DNA of 15,329 bases from CAZAQS01 sp964486825 (GTDB lineage: Bacteria; Chloroflexota; Anaerolineae; Anaerolineales; UBA4823): NCBI GenBank assembly GCA_964486825.1, contig CAZAQS010000107.1, positions 1 to 15,329 on the forward strand. Reading direction: 5' to 3'. The translations under genes and the position numbers were made by a program. The stretch's first letter is position 1. Each line of letters begins with the position of its first letter. The notes under the pieces are model-generated. The model saw only the letters and a program-made list of their open reading frames with translations. It ran no database searches and had not been told where the DNA came from. This document shows, piece by piece, positions 7,005-13,389 of this stretch.

Positions 7005-10000
7005 TTATCGACGCAAGACCGGGATGTAAATCATCTTCTGTTGGCTGGGGACGACCGGCTCATCCGGCTTCTGCGGCTCGTCCGGCACGACAACGTCGAT
7101 GACCGCGGTGACCTCACGCGACCACTTGCCGTTGCCGTCCATGGCCGAGAAGAAGATGGTGTGTTTGCCTTGCAATAGGGTGTTAGCCGGCAAGCTGAAC
7201 TTTTGCTCGCTGCCCATCACGCCTGAATCGTCCAGGCGCCATTGGTAGCCGGTGATGCCTTTGCCCGAGAAATCTTTCGCGCTCCCGATGAAGGTGATAA
7301 TCTCTTCTGAACCAAGTAAGATGGTCTCGTGGCTGGCGTATACAATGTAAGGAAGGGGAGCCCTTGCTTCCGGGGTTCCATCTGTTGAATCATCGGGTAG
7401 CCAGAGAAGCCGCCGGAAAATCATATCGCTGTCATAAATTAGCTCGTGACCATCAGGCAGAATCTCTTCTTTCCACTGGTTCCAAACATTGTAAGCAAAG
7501 GTGCCGCCGGGGTTGAGCACCACGCTGGCTTCACCGGATAGATCGTCAGTCTTGTTTTCCAACCAGGGCCATCGCGGCTCAACAAGTAAACCATCATTCT
7601 CATCATTAGGATAGTCGTACCACTCGAGAATATCACCATAGACCGTTGCCCTGCTGTAGAACAGGTCGAGTGGTATGGCCTCGCCTACTGCCACCGTGGT
7701 GTTGTCACCGGTCTCGTAAACTAGATAATACTTAGATGGATCAATGGCAAGGTCATCTGGGTATGGCAGTACATCTTCGAAATATGGTAGGAGGTCAGCG
7801 TTGGACTCCAGCCAATCTGTGCCGATAGTTGGGTACTGCTTTAACCCACCAGGTGGGCTGTAGCGGGGGTCCAGGATGGTGACCTTGTTGCCATGTAGCA
7901 GTGAAAGATTGCGGGCCTGCTCGAACTCACCAGCAGCATAGTTCCAGATTTGAGGCACAAAGGTACCGATAGTATCGCTGTAATAAAACTCGAGGGCATC
8001 TAGACCTGCGCCTCCAAGATCCCCTGGCGTAGTGGTCCAGGTCAAGCCGCCGTCAAAGGATCGCCGCTGGTAAAGGTTATAGTGATCGTTGCCAACCGAG
8101 TTCGCCTTCCAGTTGGGTGACCAGGCGTACATCATCATGACCATATCGCCGTATACGAAACCGCGGTGGCCTTTAGCGACATCGTACGGGTTCTCCCAGG
8201 ATTGGTCGTCCAGGTCGTTGTCGCCTTCGCAGCCGTCTATGTCCGCGACACCGTCACAGTTACGCCATTCCAGCACCTTGGGGAATTTATCCAGGTCCAC
8301 ATATATGCTGCCGTCTTCCGAAACGGGGAAGTCCATCGCGCAATCATCGTTTCCGGTACCAGTGGTGCAGGTCTTAATGGTGGTGCCGGAGATGTTGATA
8401 GCTGGCGACATGCACAGACCTTTCAGGTAGTTCGAGTTAGAGCTGTCGGTGTAGAGCCATTCGTCGCATTCCATATTTTCGAATGCGAACGGGTTATCAA
8501 CTGCGGGGTCGAAGCTATAAGGTACTATCAGGCGACGCAGCATAATATCAGCTGGACCACCCTGCCAGATGACGCCCTGCTTGTAGATCAATATCCCGGC
8601 GAGGCCACTCTGGTTGATTTCCGTATTGGTTATATTGGGGATATTATTCAGGGTCAGAGCAAAACGGCGTGCAATCTCGGTCAGGAAGTACTCATTACCG
8701 GTTTCCAGGTCGATCTGGGTGTCGAAGAATTCGCCGTGTCCAGGGCAGGTTATGGCAGGATTCATGGCCTCGTAGGATGGGAACCAATCGCTGCATTTGG
8801 CCGGCTGGTTGATCATACCGCCCTGCTGGACAACATACGGAGCGGAATCAACGGCATCCAATGTGGTATTGACGTGGAGATTATACGGTTTAGCATAATC
8901 GAAGGAGTAGTACCACATATCCTTCCCAATATCAACTGGATCATACGTAACACTATCTACTTCTGCTGTAGTACCAAGCGCTTTAGTTTCCTCAGCCGCC
9001 AGGCTTAGCCAGGCGCTGGCATCAGGCACCCCATCACCATCATGATCGGGTGCTCCTGGTGGTGTGTAGGGCTTGATCACCATACGCACACGAGTGGAGC
9101 CAACACGCCCGATCATCCAACGTCCATCCTCTGTGACGCAAATATCCAACGTGGTTCCGCCGGGGTTGGTCCATTGCACTGTGGAAGCGCAGAAGTCAGC
9201 ACCCGATTGCGGCTCGCTCAGTCCATCGAAGAAAGCTGTGATGTTGAGGTAATTAAGATCGTCAATACTATCAAAATCCATCCAACAGTATGGATCCTCC
9301 GGCTGTTTTAATCCGGCGGTCGCTCGGCACATATCATTGTCAGTCAGGCGGACCGGCATGGCCATCGGCACGTAAGGCTTAGGCCTGTCCATTGCGGCGC
9401 CCTTTAAGGCCTCGTATTCCTCGATCAGAATTGCTGCCCCATCATCATCCTTTACATAGTCAAAATCTGGAAAGGTGATGTATGAGTACCAGATGTCCGT
9501 CTTGGCATTAGCTATTGCACCGGACCAGCCCTCTCCAGGGCCAAGGCCTTTCCCGGGACGAAGGCCTTCAGGGTCCTCCTGCCAGGTAAGGGCGCAACCA
9601 GCGTTTTTGGCGCAGTCGACGGCCGGCAGGTTGGCGTCCCGCACGCCTGAGGTAAGCCGCTCGGGAGTGGTCCAGACGATGTGGCTTACTTCTTGGGCCT
9701 CTGCAGTCTTTGGGTCATCACCGGGCAGTAGCTTACCGCGTGCTGTCCAGATGCAGGAGTAGGGGATCTCACCTACTTCAGGCCATCCCTGCTCTGTGTA
9801 GTCAACAGAGCCCTGGCGACCTGCAACGCCAAAGAAATCGTACAGGTACAGGGCGTTTTTACCCCATATCTCTTCCAGATCGCTAAAGTAGGTCGTGTTA
9901 TTTTCTGGAACAAGGGAATAGAGTGGGAAGCCACTCTGGCAGTACTTGGAGGCCCAGACTGCAAGGATCTTGTCTTCAGCCACCTGGTGGACGAGTGCAT

Positions 10001-10475
10001 GCACGCCGCCAGGATAAACCTCTCCATTCTCCAGCGTGAAGGAGGACAGGTTTGCCGAGCGCGATAAGTTCTCTGTGCGCCAGCTAGTGCCGTCATCCAG
10101 CGAAATGCCCACAAAAGCATCGTAAGCACCAAGGACGATCCCTCCGGCGACGGTCATCTCCTCACCCGTTATCGTTTCATGCCCAATCTCGTCGATATAA
10201 ACTGATACCAACGGCTTGGCGTAGTTACGGGGTTCATATCCAACAGTACCATCCATAAGGGTGTAATTGTCAACCGGACCTACTGCTCCAGTCGACGATT
10301 GAGCCGGCACGTAGAAGTCCATCATGTAAATGGCGGCTTTCTCGGTCTCTCCCTCGGGGGTCTTAGAGACGTTACGCCGGAACAGAATGCCGTCTTCGGC
10401 CAGCGCCAGCCCGGTTACCATGGCCAGCGCCAGCAGCACGACCAGGCTATAGATCAAGGTTTTGTTGATCTTCAT
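7005..10475 (-). CDS. Large secreted protein with Asp-box motifs and PKD/Ig-like C-terminal domain, possible choice-of-anchor O family
   Basis: The 1156-residue product starts with a textbook signal peptide (MKINKTLIYSLVVLLALAMV, cleavage after LALA). The text that follows (SLDDGTSW at 125-132, SFDGGLTW at 806-813) has two Asp-box/BNR signatures, typical of extracellular beta-propellers. DHDGDGVPD near residue 477 is a calcium-loop-like acidic motif. About residues 1030-1125 look like a PKD or Ig-like beta-sandwich. A Pro-rich linker leads to the C-terminus IYIPVLRR. The N-terminal text (LFRRN, then DDGTSW and NLSSFTLENG) recalls proteins that NCBI names choice-of-anchor O, but this is from memory and unverified. 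No enzyme active site is evident. AAAGGAG (10483-10489) lies 7 nt before the ATG, which also overlaps the stop of a 23-codon leader ORF. It is the first large gene of the cytochrome operon, so a surface scaffold or matrix role is likely. Confidence 0.88.
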   Translation of the reverse strand: MKINKTLIYSLVVLLALAMVTGLALAEDGILFRRNVSKTPEGETEKAAIYMMDFYVPAQSSTGAVGPVDNYTLMDGTVGYEPRNYAKPLVSVYIDEIGHETITGEEMTVAGGIVLGAYDAFVGISLDDGTSWRTENLSRSANLSSFTLENGEVYPGGVHALVHQVAEDKILAVWASKYCQSGFPLYSLVPENNTTYFSDLEEIWGKNALYLYDFFGVAGRQGSVDYTEQGWPEVGEIPYSCIWTARGKLLPGDDPKTAEAQEVSHIVWTTPERLTSGVRDANLPAVDCAKNAGCALTWQEDPEGLRPGKGLGPGEGWSGAIANAKTDIWYSYITFPDFDYVKDDDGAAILIEEYEALKGAAMDRPKPYVPMAMPVRLTDNDMCRATAGLKQPEDPYCWMDFDSIDDLNYLNITAFFDGLSEPQSGADFCASTVQWTNPGGTTLDICVTEDGRWMIGRVGSTRVRMVIKPYTPPGAPDHDGDGVPDASAWLSLAAEETKALGTTAEVDSVTYDPVDIGKDMWYYSFDYAKPYNLHVNTTLDAVDSAPYVVQQGGMINQPAKCSDWFPSYEAMNPAITCPGHGEFFDTQIDLETGNEYFLTEIARRFALTLNNIPNITNTEINQSGLAGILIYKQGVIWQGGPADIMLRRLIVPYSFDPAVDNPFAFENMECDEWLYTDSSNSNYLKGLCMSPAINISGTTIKTCTTGTGNDDCAMDFPVSEDGSIYVDLDKFPKVLEWRNCDGVADIDGCEGDNDLDDQSWENPYDVAKGHRGFVYGDMVMMMYAWSPNWKANSVGNDHYNLYQRRSFDGGLTWTTTPGDLGGAGLDALEFYYSDTIGTFVPQIWNYAAGEFEQARNLSLLHGNKVTILDPRYSPPGGLKQYPTIGTDWLESNADLLPYFEDVLPYPDDLAIDPSKYYLVYETGDNTTVAVGEAIPLDLFYSRATVYGDILEWYDYPNDENDGLLVEPRWPWLENKTDDLSGEASVVLNPGGTFAYNVWNQWKEEILPDGHELIYDSDMIFRRLLWLPDDSTDGTPEARAPLPYIVYASHETILLGSEEIITFIGSAKDFSGKGITGYQWRLDDSGVMGSEQKFSLPANTLLQGKHTIFFSAMDGNGKWSREVTAVIDVVVPDEPQKPDEPVVPSQQKMIYIPVLRR

Positions 10476-10543
10476 TTTGCTTCTCCTTTCGAATGCTTAA
10501 ATGCAAATAATGGATCCTGTTTTCGATTTTTTGCTTCTCTCAT
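10472..10543 (-). CDS. 23-codon leader ORF overlapping the next start (ATGA)
   Basis: The ATG at 10541-10543 opens a 23-residue Lys-rich peptide (MREAKNRKQDPLFAFKHSKG then EAK). Its TGA (10472-10474) overlaps the ATG of the 1156-residue protein gene as ATGA. AGGA (10552-10555) lies 8 nt before this start. A good ribosome site plus an exact ATGA overlap fits translational coupling or a leader peptide. It has no homologue I recognise, and an open frame of 23 codons can arise by chance, so it is only a candidate. Confidence 0.4.
   Translation of the reverse strand: MREAKNRKQDPLFAFKHSKGEAK
10483..10489 (-). promoter_or_regulatory. Ribosome binding site of the 1156-residue secreted protein gene
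   Basis: AAAGGAG on the minus strand lies 7 nt before the ATG at 10473-10475. It also lies inside the last codons of the 23-codon leader ORF, so ribosomes finishing that ORF would cover it. Confidence 0.7.
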
Positions 10544-10592
10544 AGCCGTTTTCCTTTTCTGGGCGCGGCCTGCCCGATCCGTATGGCTGCGC

Positions 10593-10859
10593 TCATTCTG
10601 TATGTGTGTCCTCCTCGTTTAGGTGGTTCAGGTAATGCGGCAGGTCCATGCGAACCCATTTGCTCAGGCTTGGGTTGGGCGCCAGGGAAGGCGGCTCCCC
10701 GGCCTGTTCCTCCAGGTAGGCCACCAGCGAGGGCAGGTCCACAAAGAAACGTGTCTTGCATGAAACGATGTCCTGCAGCGAGCAGCGCCATTCTTCTTCG
10801 ATGCTCTCTCGCCACATCCTTAAGATAAAAGATTGGTATTCCGGGTAGTTTATGTTCAT
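10593..10859 (-). CDS. Small Chloroflexi-type hypothetical protein
   Basis: The product has 88 residues if read from the ATG at 10857-10859. The core, YPEYQSFILRMWRESIEEEW then SLQD and a phrase like FFVDLPSLVAYLEEQ, matches the pattern of a very common short Chloroflexi family. Its members read like YxSFLLRLWRE, WRxSLQD and FASLEALFAFLE, as I recall them; their function is not known. A longer frame from 10973 would add 38 residues, but that part crosses the putative regulatory array and has no family resemblance, so the shorter start is preferred. No ribosome site precedes it, so a short-leader or weakly translated mRNA is possible. It is the first gene on the operon side of the divergent promoter region. 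It could be a small accessory or regulatory protein; no function can be assigned. Confidence 0.65.
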   Translation of the reverse strand: MNINYPEYQSFILRMWRESIEEEWRCSLQDIVSCKTRFFVDLPSLVAYLEEQAGEPPSLAPNPSLSKWVRMDLPHYLNHLNEEDTHTE

Positions 10860-10878
10860 GGCGTGTGGTGAAATGCGC

Positions 10879-10907
10879 TTGCATTCTGGTGGGATTAACT
10901 GTATTAT
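10879..10907 (+). promoter_or_regulatory. Predicted promoter of the SARP-like regulator gene
   Basis: TTGCAT (10879-10884) and TATTAT (10902-10907) are 17 bp apart. The -10 matches 5 of 6 and the -35 only 3 of 6. Transcription would start near 10914, so the four heptamers would lie in the first 45 nt of the regulator transcript, where bound protein could block it. The -10 overlaps the operon -10 on the other strand. Confidence 0.35.
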
Positions 10908-10911
10908 TACA
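10903..10911 (-). promoter_or_regulatory. Putative -10 region of the cytochrome operon promoter
   Basis: Read on the minus strand this is TGTAATAAT. It holds TGTAAT (5 of 6 to the -10 consensus) and, two to three bases on, AATAAT preceded by TGT, which resembles an extended -10. No acceptable -35 hexamer is present at 16-18 bp; that space is filled by the heptamer array at 10919-10958. A missing -35 replaced by activator repeats is the usual form of SARP-dependent promoters. The start site would be near 10896, about 37 nt before the small hypothetical gene. Confidence 0.4.
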
Positions 10912-10918
10912 AGTAGAC

Positions 10919-10958
10919 GTGACCAGTATGTGATACGGGTGTGAATTAACCGTGAAAT
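10919..10958. promoter_or_regulatory. Four GTGA-headed heptamers at 11-bp period, candidate SARP operator
   Basis: On the plus strand the heptamers are GTGACCA (10919), GTGATAC (10930), GTGAATT (10941) and GTGAAAT (10952), each starting exactly 11 bp after the one before. Seen from the minus-strand operon they read as TCAC-ended repeats, with the nearest one 7-10 bp from the -10, depending on the hexamer chosen. SARP-family activators are known to bind direct heptamer repeats on one helix face at 11-bp steps, placed just upstream of the -10. The adjacent gene encodes a SARP-like protein. Binding itself is inferred. Confidence 0.6.
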
Positions 10959-11006
10959 GCTGGCGGTCCCCATGCAAATAGAGGAAGTTCGAACATTGAG
11001 GCCAGG

Positions 11007-13388
11007 ATGGCGCGTCTTTCCATCTATCTTTTAGGGACCTTCCAGGTCCGCTTGAAGGAACAGCTCGTTACAAATCACCTTCGCACAGAAAAAGAACGCC
11101 TGCTCCTGGCCAATCTGGCCATGGAAAGGCACCGCCCACATTCCCGCGAGGGGCTGGCCGAGCTGTTCTGGCCCGAGCGCCCGGAGGGCGTGGCCCGCAC
11201 CAACCTGCGCCAGGCCCTGATGGGCGTGCGGCGCACGATTGGGGACCGAGTCAATACCTCCCCCTTCCTGACCCTGAGCGAGGGATCGATCCAGTTCAAC
11301 CCCCCATACCCCTATTGGATCGACACAGACGCCTTCCAGGCATGCTTCCAGGCAGTCCAGGCTCACTCGCACGAGAACGTCGAATCCTGCGAGACCTGCA
11401 TAGGGCATTACAAAGAAGCCGTGGCGCTGTACCGGGGCGAATTCCTGGCGGATATCACCCCCAGCGGTAATCCAAACCTGATCGAATGGGTGGCTTTCCA
11501 CCGCGAGCAATACTTCCGCTACCTGCTGACCGCTCTGCAACATTTGACCGCCTATTACCAGGCGCGCGGCGAATTCGAGAGCGCCTATAGCTACGCCCGA
11601 CAGCAGGTAAGGATGGCGCCCGTGGAAGAGAGCGCCCACCGCCAATTGATGGCCCTGTTAGCCAGCACCGGACGGCGCTCGGCAGCCCTGGAACAGTACC
11701 AGACCTGCAGGCGCGTCCTGTGGGAGGAACTAGGCGTCGAGCCCGCCCGAGAGACCGAGGTGCTGTATGAGCGTATCAAGCAGGGACAGGCGGTCGAGTT
11801 TACACCCTCCAGACCTAAGGCGCCCTCCACGCCACGCCTGACCGCCTTTGTTGGGCGTGAGGCGGAGCTCCAGCGCATGGACAGCTGCCTGGCGGACAGC
11901 AGTTGCCGACTGCTGACGTTGGTGGGTGTTTCCGGGGTAGGCAAGTCACGCCTGGCCTTGCAGATTTCCAACCAGTACGAGGCGCGCTTCCGGGACGGGG
12001 CCTGGTTTATGGAGGTGGCCTCGACTGCCAACCAAGAGCAGCTCATCCGCATCATAGCAGCATATATGGGCTTGCAGTTCAGCGGGGGGAGCAGCGAGCG
12101 GGAACAGCTGTTCGAATTCGTCTTTCCTATGGAGACTTTGTTGATCCTGGACGGATTCGACCGGCTGGTGGGACACCCTGGATTCGTTTTGGACTTGCTG
12201 GAAGCCTGCCCGCAGGTGAAAGTGCTGCTGACTTGCCGGCAGCGACTGAATTACCAATCCGCCTGCCTATTCGACCTGCGTGGCTTACCCTATCCAGATG
12301 ACCTTTCCGTCCCAAACCCGCTCGAGTTCCCGAGCGTGCAGCTCTTCCTCAACCGCGCCCAGCGCAGCCGGGCTGGTTTCAGCTTCACACAGGAAAATAT
12401 AGAATACGTCATCCAAATCTGCCAGCTAACCGACGGTAACCCTTTGGCGCTCGAGCTGGCGGCCTCGCGCCTGCGCGAATTCAGCAGCAAGCAGATCACT
12501 AACAGCCTGCACCAGGATTTGAAGCTATTAAAGACCTCTCTGCGGGACCTGCCTGACGTGCAGCGCAGCATGACAAGCGCGCTGGACCAATCCTGGAATA
12601 TGCTCACAACAGAGGAGCAGGACGCATTCCGGAAGCTGTCTCTACTCGGTGAGCAGCATTTCAACCAGGAAGAAGCCGTACAGGTGACCGGCGCAACGCC
12701 ATCCGTGCTGGCGGCGCTGGTGGATAAAAGCATGTTGCACGAGGGAGACAAGCGGGAGTACCATCTTTGCCCGCTCTTGAAGCTCTTCTCAGCACAGAAG
12801 ATGGCGGACGAGCTGGAAGATACTTTATTGAATGGCTCGAACTTTACTGCGGAGAAGAACCTGAAGCTGGCCCACGATAACCTGACCAACCTGCCAAGCC
12901 GGGAGTTGTTCTGGGACCGGCTGGAACACAGCCTGGCGCAGGCCCGGCGAACACCGAAGCTGATGGCTGTTTTGCGTATAGACCTGCATCCATCTCAGAG
13001 TATGTCCGAGAGCCTTGGCGCCAGTGTCAGCAGCCAGCTATTACGCAAGGCGGCGACGCGCCTGGCAGGCTGCGTGCGGACCAGCGATACCGTTTCCCGG
13101 TTAGGGCGGGATGAATTCGGGGTGCTGCTCGATCCGATCGCCAGCCCGGCGGATGTCCTGCTGGTGGGGGAAAAGATCCTGGCGTCGCTGGATGAGCCCT
13201 TCCATATAGAAGGCGGGACTTATTTCGTCATTCCCAGCATGGGCGTGAGCGTCTATCCAGAAGACGGCGGTGATGGAGAGACGCTCTTGAAGCGCGCCGG
13301 TCTGGCGCTGGTACGCGCCCACTCGCGTAGCGCTGACCGCCTGACGACGGCATCTGAGGCTTATGGCCAGGGGGTAAAACCCGCTTGA
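11007..13388 (+). CDS. SARP/BTAD-type transcriptional regulator with NB-ARC ATPase and degenerate GGDEF domain
   Basis: This 793-residue cytoplasmic regulator has, in order, an OmpR-like winged helix (about 5-95; FWPERPEGVARTNLRQAL is the recognition region) and a BTAD tetratricopeptide-like domain (about 100-260). Next is an NB-ARC/AAA ATPase (about 270-600) with P-loop GVSGVGKS at 307-314, Walker B LLILDG at 378-383 and a GxP-like NPLALELAA motif. The last 165 residues are a GGDEF domain in place of the TPRs usual in AfsR-type proteins. Its signature is GRDEF (700-704) rather than GGDEF. The Asn and Asp that bind guanine in active cyclases appear as Ser, but the inhibitory-site RxxD (RTSD, 691-694) is at its normal five-residue spacing. 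It is therefore probably a nucleotide sensor rather than a cyclase. GAGG (10998-11001) precedes the ATG. It is divergent from the cytochrome operon and is the likely activator of it, through the 11-bp heptamer array between them. Confidence 0.92.
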   Translation: MARLSIYLLGTFQVRLKEQLVTNHLRTEKERLLLANLAMERHRPHSREGLAELFWPERPEGVARTNLRQALMGVRRTIGDRVNTSPFLTLSEGSIQFNPPYPYWIDTDAFQACFQAVQAHSHENVESCETCIGHYKEAVALYRGEFLADITPSGNPNLIEWVAFHREQYFRYLLTALQHLTAYYQARGEFESAYSYARQQVRMAPVEESAHRQLMALLASTGRRSAALEQYQTCRRVLWEELGVEPARETEVLYERIKQGQAVEFTPSRPKAPSTPRLTAFVGREAELQRMDSCLADSSCRLLTLVGVSGVGKSRLALQISNQYEARFRDGAWFMEVASTANQEQLIRIIAAYMGLQFSGGSSEREQLFEFVFPMETLLILDGFDRLVGHPGFVLDLLEACPQVKVLLTCRQRLNYQSACLFDLRGLPYPDDLSVPNPLEFPSVQLFLNRAQRSRAGFSFTQENIEYVIQICQLTDGNPLALELAASRLREFSSKQITNSLHQDLKLLKTSLRDLPDVQRSMTSALDQSWNMLTTEEQDAFRKLSLLGEQHFNQEEAVQVTGATPSVLAALVDKSMLHEGDKREYHLCPLLKLFSAQKMADELEDTLLNGSNFTAEKNLKLAHDNLTNLPSRELFWDRLEHSLAQARRTPKLMAVLRIDLHPSQSMSESLGASVSSQLLRKAATRLAGCVRTSDTVSRLGRDEFGVLLDPIASPADVLLVGEKILASLDEPFHIEGGTYFVIPSMGVSVYPEDGGDGETLLKRAGLALVRAHSRSADRLTTASEAYGQGVKPA

Positions 13389-13389
13389 T

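Noticed and set aside
10540..10977. A 145-codon minus-strand frame overlapping the small hypothetical gene
   Set aside because: It is Pro/Gly/Arg-rich, crosses the promoter and heptamer region and has no family resemblance, whereas the alternative frame at 10593-10859 does.
11031..11645. A 204-codon minus-strand frame opposite the regulator
   Set aside because: The plus strand encodes clear winged-helix and BTAD domains; the antisense frame has no recognisable feature.
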